DNA of 7,156 nucleotides from Pseudomonadota bacterium (GTDB lineage: Bacteria > Pseudomonadota > Alphaproteobacteria > Rhizobiales > Xanthobacteraceae), in the NCBI GenBank assembly GCA_023405565.1, contig JAEXXW010000007.1, positions 1-7,156 of the forward strand. Direction: 5' to 3'. Within the stretch, counting starts at the first letter, position 1. Each line of letters starts with the position of its first letter. The notes under the pieces are model-generated. The model did not search any database. It saw only the letters and a list, made by a program, of their open reading frames with translations, and was not told where the DNA came from. Position numbers and translations under genes: made by a program. Shown here one piece after another: positions 1 through 5,701 of the stretch.

Positions 1-420
1 ATCTGCGTAAGGCGCGCCGTCAATGTCGTGGTGGATGTAATGAAATTCACCGACCGCAGTGAACCCGCGTTCCAGCATCTCGGCATAGGCGAATGCTGCG
101 ATCGCCTCCACATCGTCGGGCGTGAACCGGCCAAGAAAGCGGTACATCACATCCCGCCATGTCCAGAAGCTGTCGTCGCCCGGCCCGCGCCGCTCGGCAA
201 GTCCGGCCATCCCGCGCTGGAACGTATGGCAATGCAGGTTCGGCAATCCCGGCAATGCGATCCCGCCGACGCGAACACAGCCACGCGCGTCGGCGTCCGC
301 AGCAATGTCCGTTATGATCCCGTCCGCCATCGAGACGCGGACATTGCGGGCCCAGCCTTCGGGGAGAAAAGCATCGTCAAAAAACAGACAGCGATTTGCG
401 CCGGCGTCTTCTGCTTCCAT
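1..420 (-). CDS. hutF: Formimidoylglutamate deiminase, N-terminal part (3' end beyond window)
   Basis: This is the first 140 codons of an amidohydrolase that turns N-formimino-L-glutamate into N-formyl-L-glutamate and ammonia, the fourth step of the five-step histidine degradation route, in the cytoplasm. The frame is open from ATG (418-420) to the left edge. After a small N-terminal beta region comes LPGLPNLHCHTFQRGMAGLAE, where H63 and H65 form the HxH metal-binding pair of the amidohydrolase superfamily. It is followed by the HutF-typical DSFWTWRDVMYRF and EFHYIHHDIDGAPYAD stretches, which separate it from HutI and other amidohydrolases. The full family length is about 450 residues, so roughly two thirds is missing here. 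The start is supported by a strong Shine-Dalgarno GGAGGGA (431-437) 10 nt upstream. It is divergent from hutU and shares its control region. Identification is from remembered family motifs. Confidence 0.93.
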   Translation of the reverse strand, partial: MEAEDAGANRCLFFDDAFLPEGWARNVRVSMADGIITDIAADADARGCVRVGGIALPGLPNLHCHTFQRGMAGLAERRGPGDDSFWTWRDVMYRFLGRFTPDDVEAIAAFAYAEMLERGFTAVGEFHYIHHDIDGAPYAD

Positions 421-430
421 CTGTGATCGC

Positions 431-437
431 TCCCTCC
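431..437 (-). promoter_or_regulatory. Ribosome binding site of hutF
   Basis: On the minus strand this reads GGAGGGA, a near-perfect Shine-Dalgarno, ending 10 nt before the hutF ATG. It fixes the start at 420 and contrasts with the weaker site in front of hutU. Confidence 0.7.
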
Positions 438-453
438 GGACGCGCACCACGAT

Positions 454-465
454 TTGTATAGACAA
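454..465. promoter_or_regulatory. HutC-type (GntR family) operator, copy 1
   Basis: The sequence TTGTATAGACAA has inverted TTGT/ACAA ends around a 4-bp centre and contains GTATAGAC. This fits the GTMTAKAC core described for operators of the HutC subfamily of GntR regulators. It sits over the hutF -10 box in the hutF-hutU divergent gap. HutC proteins classically repress hut genes and are released by urocanate; hutC itself is not in the window, so the regulator is inferred. Confidence 0.6.
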
Positions 466-483
466 TTTCGATGAGGCCGACAA
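455..483 (-). promoter_or_regulatory. Candidate sigma-70 promoter of hutF, overlapping an operator
   Basis: On the minus strand a -35 box TTGTCG (478-483) and a -10 box TATACA (455-460) are separated by exactly 17 bp. Each matches 4 of 6 consensus positions. The -10 box lies inside the operator at 454-465, so a repressor bound there would block polymerase. The implied transcript start, near 447, gives a short leader of about 27 nt before hutF. This is a prediction from spacing and box quality only. Confidence 0.5.
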
Positions 484-487
484 ATAT

Positions 488-499
488 ATGTATAGACAA
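488..499. promoter_or_regulatory. HutC-type (GntR family) operator, copy 2
   Basis: The sequence ATGTATAGACAA is a second copy of the site at 454-465, differing in one outer base but with the same GTATAGAC core. The two share the 13-bp direct repeat TGTATAGACAATT (455-467 and 489-501), with starts 34 bp apart. It lies closer to hutU and probably controls it, although I find no good -35 box for a hutU promoter: the nearest candidate, TATAGA at 491-496, would have only a poor -35 partner. Confidence 0.55.
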
Positions 500-521
500 T
501 TATCGGCAGCTCTCCCGCCAG

Positions 522-547
522 GACGACATGCGATGACGACATGCGAT
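522..547 (+). repeat. Perfect 13-bp tandem duplication in the hutU leader
   Basis: GACGACATGCGAT occurs twice head to tail without a mismatch (522-534 and 535-547), ending 16 bp before the hutU ATG. Each copy provides an ATG-CGA that is closed at once by a stop (TGA at 534-536, TAA at 547-549), making two two-codon micro-ORFs. It may be a recent slippage duplication or may affect translation of hutU. Confidence 0.8.
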
Positions 548-557
548 AAGGTAAGGT
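548..557 (+). promoter_or_regulatory. Duplicated Shine-Dalgarno-like sequence before hutU
   Basis: AAGGT is repeated in tandem (548-552, 553-557) directly after the 13-bp duplication. The second copy leaves 6 nt to the hutU ATG and is the likely ribosome binding site. The match to AGGAGG is weak. An in-frame TAA at 552-554 rules out any upstream start for hutU. Confidence 0.55.
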
Positions 558-563
558 GCCCCC

Positions 564-2228
564 ATGACCCGCATCGATAATGCACGGCTGATCCGTGCGC
601 CGCACGGCTCCGAATTGTCGGCCAAGAGCTGGCTGACCGAAGCGCCGCTCCGCATGTTGATGAACAACCTCGATCCCGATGTCGCGGAAAAGCCGAATGA
701 GCTTGTGGTCTATGGCGGCATCGGCCGTGCCGCACGCGATTGGGAAAGCTTCGACCGGATCGTCGCGGCGCTGCGCTCACTCGAAAGCGATGAAACATTG
801 CTCGTGCAATCGGGCAAGCCGGTCGGCGTGTTCCGCACCCATGCCGATGCGCCGCGCGTACTGATCGCCAATTCCAATCTCGTGCCGCATTGGGGCACGT
901 GGGATCATTTCCACGAACTCGATCGCAAGGGCCTGATGATGTACGGCCAGATGACGGCCGGATCGTGGATCTATATCGGCTCGCAAGGCATCGTGCAGGG
1001 CACCTACGAAACCTTCGTGGAGGTCGGCCGCCGTCACTATGGCGGCAGTCTCGCCGGCAAATGGATTCTCACCGCGGGTCTCGGCGGCATGGGCGGCGCA
1101 CAGCCGCTCGCCGCCACCATGGCCGGCGCATCCTGTCTTGCCGTGGAATGCCAGCCAAGCCGTATCGAGATGCGTCTGCGCACCGGCTATCTCGACGTGC
1201 AGGCAAAGGATCTCGATGAAGCGCTCGCGATCATCGAAACATCGTGCAAGGAACGAAAGCCCGTTTCCGTTGGCGTGCTTGGCAATGCTGCCGACGTCTT
1301 CCCCGAACTCGTGCGCCGCGGTGTGAAGCCCGATGTCGTCACCGACCAGACATCGGCGCATGATCCGGTGAACGGCTATCTGCCGAAAGGCTGGACGCTG
1401 TCGGACTGGGAGCGCAAGCGCGAGAGCGATCCGAAAGCGGTTGAGAAGGCCGCCAAACGCTCAATGGTCGAGCATGTGCAGGCGATGCTCGATTTCTACA
1501 AGATGGGCATTCCAACACTCGATTATGGCAACAACATCCGCCAGATGGCCAAGGAAGAAGGCCTCGAACACGCCTTCGATTTCCCGGGCTTCGTGCCGGC
1601 CTATATCCGCCCCCTCTTCTGCCGCGGCATCGGCCCGTTCCGCTGGGCGGCATTGTCCGGCGACCCGGAAGACATTTACAGGACCGATGCCAAGGTCAAA
1701 GAATTGCTGCCGGACAACACGCATCTGCACAATTGGCTCGACATGGCGCGCACACGCATCAAATTCCAGGGACTGCCCGCGCGCATCTGCTGGGTCGGGC
1801 TCGGCGACCGTCACCAGCTTGGCCTCGCCTTCAACGAGATGGTGGCCAAGGGCGAACTGAAAGCGCCGATCGTCATTGGCCGCGATCATCTGGATTCCGG
1901 TTCTGTCGCCTCGCCCAACCGCGAGACCGAAGCGATGAAGGACGGCTCGGACGCGGTATCGGACTGGCCGCTGCTGAATGCGCTGCTCAATTGCGCCAGC
2001 GGCGCCACCTGGGTGTCGCTGCATCACGGCGGCGGCGTCGGCATCGGCTATTCGCAGCATGCCGGCATGGTGATCGTCGCCGACGGCACGCCGGAAGCGG
2101 CCAGGCGTCTGGAGCGTGTGCTGTGGAACGATCCTGCCTCCGGCGTCATGCGCCATGCGGATGCGGGCTACGACATCGCCATCGACTGCGCGAAGGAATA
2201 CGGCCTCAAGCTGCCGAGCGTTGGATAG
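564..2228 (+). CDS. hutU: Urocanate hydratase (urocanase)
   Basis: HutU adds water to urocanate to give 4-imidazolone-5-propionate, the second step of histidine degradation, using tightly bound NAD+ as an electrophile; it is a cytoplasmic homodimer. The 554-residue length matches the 557-residue Pseudomonas putida enzyme almost colinearly. Visible hallmarks are Y50 in the [13 protein letters not shown] stretch, the glycine-rich NAD+ site [11 protein letters not shown] at 170-180, QTSAHDP and NGYLP in the Rossmann domain, [10 protein letters not shown], and [11 protein letters not shown] with C409, equivalent to the essential Cys410 of P. putida. [20 protein letters not shown] and [11 protein letters not shown] follow in the C-terminal domain. 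The start is the only in-frame possibility, with TAA at 552-554 just upstream. It is followed after 3 bp by hutD, with which it is surely cotranscribed, and is divergent from hutF. It looks intact and active. Confidence 0.98.
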   Translation: MTRIDNARLIRAPHGSELSAKSWLTEAPLRMLMNNLDPDVAEKPNELVVYGGIGRAARDWESFDRIVAALRSLESDETLLVQSGKPVGVFRTHADAPRVLIANSNLVPHWGTWDHFHELDRKGLMMYGQMTAGSWIYIGSQGIVQGTYETFVEVGRRHYGGSLAGKWILTAGLGGMGGAQPLAATMAGASCLAVECQPSRIEMRLRTGYLDVQAKDLDEALAIIETSCKERKPVSVGVLGNAADVFPELVRRGVKPDVVTDQTSAHDPVNGYLPKGWTLSDWERKRESDPKAVEKAAKRSMVEHVQAMLDFYKMGIPTLDYGNNIRQMAKEEGLEHAFDFPGFVPAYIRPLFCRGIGPFRWAALSGDPEDIYRTDAKVKELLPDNTHLHNWLDMARTRIKFQGLPARICWVGLGDRHQLGLAFNEMVAKGELKAPIVIGRDHLDSGSVASPNRETEAMKDGSDAVSDWPLLNALLNCASGATWVSLHHGGGVGIGYSQHAGMVIVADGTPEAARRLERVLWNDPASGVMRHADAGYDIAIDCAKEYGLKLPSVG

Positions 2229-2231
2229 GCG

Positions 2232-2837
2232 ATGCGGCTTCTGCGCGCTTCCGGTTACAAAAGGATGCCATGGAAGAATGGCGGTGGCGAAACCATCGAA
2301 GTGATGGTGTCCCCGGCCGATGCCTCATTCGATACGTTCGACTGGCGCGTCAGCATGGCCCTTGTTGGCGCACCGGGCCCGTTCTCGCTGTTTCCCGGGA
2401 TCGATCGCACGCTGAGCGTGATCTCCGGCGCCGGCATCACGCTGACATTGGCCGGTACCGCGCCGGAGACCCTTGACCGGCATTCTGCCCCCTTCATCTT
2501 TCGCGGCGACGGTCCTTGCGACAGCACGCTCGTTGACGGTCCGGTCGAGGATTTCAATGTCATGACCCGCCGGAGCCGCTGCCGCCACCGCGTAATCCGG
2601 CATCGTCTCACGACGCCTGCGACATTGCGCTGGACCGGTGACGTCAGCCTGATCTTCGCCATCGACACCACGATCGGCATCGCAGCCGGAAACGAGAGCA
2701 TTACACTGGAAGCGAAAAACGCCCTGTTGCTCGCGAAAGGCGATGCGGCCGCGATCGTGGCAACGCCGCAGGCCGCCGGCGACGTGCTGGTGGTCGAGAT
2801 TGAGTTCGATACGCTCGCATCCCGCGGCACGATGTGA
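2232..2837 (+). CDS. hutD: HutD family protein (hut operon accessory/governor)
   Basis: This 201-residue protein of the HutD/Ves cupin family shows the family signature in order: MPWKNGGGET at 12-21, FDWRVSMA at 36-43, GPFSLFPGIDRTL at 49-61 and EDFNVM at 106-111. No catalytic step is assigned to HutD. In Pseudomonas fluorescens it has been proposed to limit the upper level of hut activity and to bind formylglutamate, which would suit the HutF route encoded next door. Its ATG lies 3 bp after the hutU stop, implying translational coupling. Length is normal for the family, and a stem-loop overlaps its stop codon. It has no signal peptide or membrane segment and is presumably cytoplasmic. Confidence 0.93.
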   Translation: MRLLRASGYKRMPWKNGGGETIEVMVSPADASFDTFDWRVSMALVGAPGPFSLFPGIDRTLSVISGAGITLTLAGTAPETLDRHSAPFIFRGDGPCDSTLVDGPVEDFNVMTRRSRCRHRVIRHRLTTPATLRWTGDVSLIFAIDTTIGIAAGNESITLEAKNALLLAKGDAAAIVATPQAAGDVLVVEIEFDTLASRGTM

Positions 2838-2873
2838 TCGCCGCAGGGTGCGTCCTGACCGTTGCGGCGATTA
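2835..2873. terminator. Stem-loop between convergent hutD and the ClpP-like gene
   Basis: ATCGCCGCA (2837-2845) pairs perfectly with TGCGGCGAT (2863-2871), nine base pairs. A G-T pair and a further T-A pair can extend it to 2835-2873. Inside the 17-nt loop GGT (2847-2849) can also pair with ACC (2858-2860). The stem uses bases of both the hutD stop codon and the stop codon of the opposite gene, so it fits a compact two-way terminator. There is only a short T-rich tail on the plus side (TTATT) and none on the minus side, so intrinsic termination may be weak. Confidence 0.55.
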
Positions 2874-4175
2874 TTGCGCAGCCGCCGGCTGCAGGCCGGC
2901 ATGTTCGCTGCGATCGACCTTCGCACAAGCAGTGATGAATGGCATCACGTTCTGCGCCGCCCCCGTATTGCCGACACGGATAACCGACGTCTCGTCGGTT
3001 TCAGTCACGGTCTCAACTGTGATCGAGCGCGCCGATCCGGACCCGAAATTGCGCAACACGCTCACCGGGATCACGGCACTCGCCACCGACATGCGCTCGT
3101 CGGAGCTGTCGCGTGAAACGCCCAGCACCATAGGCACGATCTTGCCCGACATCCGAAGTTCGACGCTCTTCAGCGGCCTTGCTAGCGCATCGCCGCTACC
3201 GCGACGCGTCTCGGTGTAAAGCACCATGACATCACCCGCATTGCTGCCACAGGCAAAGGTGATGTCCAGGGATCCAAGGTCCTCGCCCTCGATGGTGAAG
3301 GGATGACGCCGCGTCAGCGTGGACGAGCCGGACCGCTCGACCATCGTCCATCCCCGCACACGCTCGCCTTCTTTCGGTGGCGTCAGCGCGATGCGTTTCA
3401 ACGGGCCACCGGAGGACGGCGACGGCGTGACGGTCGACGTTGTATCCGCGGGCGCCGACCGCGCATCGGTCGCCCCGGACGTATCGATATTCATGCGGCG
3501 CAATTCGTCGCGCGTGAGCGAGCGCATCGGCTCCCAGGGCGGGATGCGCAGCGAGATTTCCAGAAGTTCGACGCTGCCACCCATCTCGACCGTGTATTGC
3601 GCGAGCTTGCCGATATCGCGCTGGACCAGAACCAGGTCTTCGGCCGAATAGGTTGCTGCAGCGGCATCGTCGCGGCGATCGCCAAGCCAGATCTGGTGGA
3701 CGCGGACGCGCGCCTCACTGGGAACCACCCGCCGGGCACCTGCCAGCAGCACGAAGGCGCACATCGATTCGCAATCGGCCCGGGCGCTCAGACTGGCGGG
3801 AATAATCTTGCCGCCGGTATCGGAATAGCCCGGCAGATCGACGGTGCGTCCGACCGTGGTGGTCAGACCGAATTTGCGGATCGCGCGGCCAAGCGCAATC
3901 GCACCATGAACGGATCCGCCCTCGGAATTGAGCACCAGGGTTCCGCCGCGGATATTGTTCTTCTTGGCAAAATCCTCGAAGTCGCGCGCCGTCTCTGCCC
4001 GGATCATACCGGTGGCGGAAATCCAGATCTTACATTTGGTTCCGCACGCCCCGGCATCCTGCCGCAATGCGAACTGCATCGGCGCCGAGCGCGATGGATC
4101 GCTCTCCGCAACCGGTGCTGCGAAGGAAACAAACAGGCACCCCAGTGCGATCGCACCGAACAGGTGTCGCTTCAT
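2871..4175 (-). CDS. Secreted ClpP/SppA-fold protein (COG3904-like) with unassigned C-terminal domain
   Basis: The 434-residue protein begins with a clear Sec signal peptide (KRH, then hydrophobic 5-20, probable cleavage near A23), so it acts in the periplasm or outside the cell. Residues about 44-230 resemble the ClpP/crotonase fold: C44-x3-C48 before strand one, LVLNSEGGSVHGAIALGRAI at 80-99, CESMCAFVLLAG at 135-146, VRVHQIW at 157-163, and LTRDELRRMNI at 220-230. S137 and H160 fall where ClpP has its nucleophile and base. The position expected for the catalytic Asp appears to be M217, with E215 nearby, so activity is uncertain. A Ser/Thr/Pro-rich linker (about 232-254) leads to a beta-rich C-terminal domain I do not recognise. 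The start has GGGGAG 4 nt upstream. It is convergent with hutD and divergent from yidD, apparently monocistronic. Substrate and role are unknown. Confidence 0.75.
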   Translation of the reverse strand: MKRHLFGAIALGCLFVSFAAPVAESDPSRSAPMQFALRQDAGACGTKCKIWISATGMIRAETARDFEDFAKKNNIRGGTLVLNSEGGSVHGAIALGRAIRKFGLTTTVGRTVDLPGYSDTGGKIIPASLSARADCESMCAFVLLAGARRVVPSEARVRVHQIWLGDRRDDAAAATYSAEDLVLVQRDIGKLAQYTVEMGGSVELLEISLRIPPWEPMRSLTRDELRRMNIDTSGATDARSAPADTTSTVTPSPSSGGPLKRIALTPPKEGERVRGWTMVERSGSSTLTRRHPFTIEGEDLGSLDITFACGSNAGDVMVLYTETRRGSGDALARPLKSVELRMSGKIVPMVLGVSRDSSDERMSVASAVIPVSVLRNFGSGSARSITVETVTETDETSVIRVGNTGAAQNVMPFITACAKVDRSEHAGLQPAAAQ

Positions 4176-4411
4176 GCAACTCCCCGTACTCCGTCCCGCG
4201 CCGCATCGGCATTCCGGCTTGTTCTCGCGCCGGTCTGCGGGATCCCGTCACCCACTTGTAATTTTTAATATGCACCCAGGATTCCCGTCCAGCACAGACT
4301 TTAGTGGTTTTAACCCTAAGCCTGCACATCCGAGTGGCGCGGAACCTGTTTGCTGCACTGCATATAAGGCGTTTTTCAGCCTATTTAAGTGATGCTTTGG
4401 AATGAGACATT
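4176..4411. other. Divergent intergenic region (236 bp) upstream of the ClpP-like gene and yidD
   Basis: No gene or RNA could be recognised here. It must hold promoters in both directions. An AT-rich patch at 4257-4275 (around TTTTTAATAT) is the likeliest polymerase entry site for the minus-strand gene. On the yidD side TATAAG at 4363-4368 resembles a -10 box, but the hexamer 17 bp upstream is CGGAAC, a poor sigma-70 -35. A small AGGC/GCCT hairpin (4367-4382) follows. The half next to the minus-strand gene is GC-rich and contains the palindrome CGGGATCCCG (4238-4247). Confidence 0.4.
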
Positions 4412-4759
4412 ATGAGACCGATGGAACCTGCACAAACGAATTGCAACGAGTGTGTCCGCAACGCACCACGGAACAGCGGCCGCGCGCTGATCAAGCTCTA
4501 CCGTTACACCCTGTCGCCGCTGATCGGGTTCCATTGCCGGCACCTGCCGACCTGTTCGGAATACGGCGATGAAGCGTTGAGGCGCCACGGATTGTGGGCC
4601 GGCGGCTGGATGACGCTCGGCCGCCTGTGCCGCTGCCATCCGTATGGAACCTCGGGGCTTGATTTCGTGCCGGACGCGAAGCCAAAGCGCGCGCGCTGGT
4701 ATCTGCCCTGGCGTTATGCGCGCTGGCGCGGCACCAACGAAACACCGCCAACCGCCTGA
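4412..4759 (+). CDS. yidD: Membrane protein insertion efficiency factor YidD
   Basis: YidD is a small inner-membrane-associated protein that helps YidC-dependent insertion of membrane proteins. The core at 22-88 carries the full family signature: LIKLYRYTLSPLIG, then C42-RHLPTC-S-EY with C48, RRHGLWAGGWMTLGRLCRC with C73 and C75, and HPYGTSGLDFVP. The CRHLPTCSEYGDEA wording is typical of alphaproteobacterial members. The protein is 115 residues, with an N-terminal extension holding C11-x2-C14 and a basic C-terminal tail (RARWYLPWRYARWR). The start could be ATG 4412 (GGA 11 nt upstream) or ATG 4421; neither has a strong ribosome site. Its last 46 bp overlap the 3' end of msrQ on the other strand. 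The usual rpmH-rnpA-yidD-yidC cluster is absent, which I believe is normal for rhizobia. Confidence 0.93.
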   Translation: MRPMEPAQTNCNECVRNAPRNSGRALIKLYRYTLSPLIGFHCRHLPTCSEYGDEALRRHGLWAGGWMTLGRLCRCHPYGTSGLDFVPDAKPKRARWYLPWRYARWRGTNETPPTA

Positions 4760-5631
4760 CCGCCGCCGGGCGAAGACTGTTTGCGCGCCGATTCCGTGTA
4801 GCTGCGCACGAGATCAAGCAGACAGACAGCAAGTCCGGCGCCGAGCACGTACCAGCCCGGGCGAATGGCCAGATCGAAATCAAACACGGTCGACAGCACC
4901 GTCATCGGCGAGACCTTGTACCAGAGCGCAATGCCCACCGCCTCGCCGAAAAAGGTCAGCAGCGTCACCACGATCGTCATCGCGAACAACACCAGTGTTG
5001 ACGGTTCACGCACGCGCCACGCGACAAGGCGATACACCATCAGCCAGCCGAACAGCCCGCAGATCGTCGCCGGCAACGTGAAGTCGGCCTTGGTCTGCTG
5101 GAAGAAATGGATCAGCGACAGAAAGGCGATGACATAGGTGGCCTGATGCAGCCGCCGCCAGCGCACCGCGCCGAGCCGCTTCACCATCGTGTCGTTCGAG
5201 GTGATCGCGAGCGCAAGCAGACCAAGCCAGGCGACGAAACCAATCGTGAGATAAAGCCGCTTGACGATTTCGAGCGCGACCTTGACGAGATCGAATTTCT
5301 CGTCGGCGATGTACAAACCGATATGCAGTGTCGCATAGACGAAGGCGCCAACGCCGATCAGCCGCCGCACTTCGATCAGCCCACTGAGGCGCCCGCTCCG
5401 CCGCAGCGGCGTGATCGCCAGCGAGATCAGGACGAACAGCAGCGCCCAATAGCCGGTGCGATGAACGAGATCGTTCAGCAGACGCGGCGCCAGCTGGTTC
5501 GACCACCAGGCCCACAGGGCCAGCGCGACCGGCACCAGCAGCAAGACCAGCACAACAATGCGCAGATAGGAAATCCGCCCGCGCCGGTCGCGCCAGAGCT
5601 GATAGCCGTGAACCTGAACCGCCTGTGCCAT
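4714..5631 (-). CDS. msrQ: Methionine sulfoxide reductase haem-binding subunit MsrQ (YedZ), C-terminally extended
   Basis: MsrQ is a haem b membrane protein that passes electrons from the quinone pool or a flavin reductase to the periplasmic molybdoenzyme MsrP, which repairs oxidised methionines in exported proteins. Membrane segments are seen at about 25-43, 58-75, 91-109, 127-144, 163-178 and 186-205, with RTGYWALLFVLISLAITPLRR the family hallmark. H103, H162 and H175 are spaced like the essential histidines of E. coli MsrQ (H91, H151, H164) and are the expected haem ligands. At 305 residues it exceeds the 211 of E. coli: two further helices (about 211-238 and 257-277) follow the ferric-reductase core. 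ATG 5631 has only a weak GGCGG-type ribosome site. No msrP lies beside it in the window. The 3' end overlaps yidD by 46 bp, and the hybrid kinase gene ends 70 bp upstream on the same strand. Confidence 0.9.
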   Translation of the reverse strand: MAQAVQVHGYQLWRDRRGRISYLRIVVLVLLLVPVALALWAWWSNQLAPRLLNDLVHRTGYWALLFVLISLAITPLRRSGRLSGLIEVRRLIGVGAFVYATLHIGLYIADEKFDLVKVALEIVKRLYLTIGFVAWLGLLALAITSNDTMVKRLGAVRWRRLHQATYVIAFLSLIHFFQQTKADFTLPATICGLFGWLMVYRLVAWRVREPSTLVLFAMTIVVTLLTFFGEAVGIALWYKVSPMTVLSTVFDFDLAIRPGWYVLGAGLAVCLLDLVRSYTESARKQSSPGGGQAVGGVSLVPRQRA

Positions 5632-5676
5632 ATCCGCCCGCCTATCATATCGATCCGGTCGAACGAAGCGTCGATG

Positions 5677-5691
5677 CCGCGATTGACGCGG
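5677..5691. other. Short GC hairpin between the histidine kinase gene and msrQ
   Basis: CCGCG and CGCGG flank a 5-nt loop within the 70-bp gap. On the transcribed strand it begins 10 nt after the kinase stop codon. There is no T-run after it, so it may be a mild attenuator or 3'-end stabiliser, or chance in GC-rich DNA. The rest of the gap shows no convincing promoter for msrQ. Confidence 0.25.
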
Positions 5692-5701
5692 ATGTGACCG
5701 C

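Noticed and set aside
28..580. Overlapping plus-strand open frames across the hutF region and hut promoter
   Set aside because: They run antisense to a clear HutF N-terminus and through the operators; composition is shadow-like.
1461..2156. 231-codon minus-strand open frame inside hutU
   Set aside because: It lies wholly antisense to a strongly conserved urocanase and has no recognisable protein features.
4137..4175. Lipoprotein signal (LGC at residues 11-13) in the ClpP-like protein
   Set aside because: The cysteine falls inside the hydrophobic core too early, and the preceding residues do not fit a lipobox; an ordinary Sec signal fits better.
4238..4247. Palindrome CGGGATCCCG as an operator
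   Set aside because: A 10-bp palindrome is expected several times by chance in 7 kb and there is no second copy.
3303..4268. Long plus-strand open frame (321 codons) opposite the ClpP-like gene
   Set aside because: Its translation is rich in Arg, Gly and His with no motif. The minus-strand frame has a signal peptide, family motifs and a ribosome site, so this is a shadow of high-GC third positions.
4341..4373. GGAAC...CGTT as a general stress (EcfG-type) promoter before yidD
   Set aside because: The spacing between the two elements is 24 bp, not the 16-18 bp needed.
4687..4696. Alternating GC run as a structural element
   Set aside because: It is only 10 bp and lies within Arg/Ala-type codons of yidD in GC-rich DNA.
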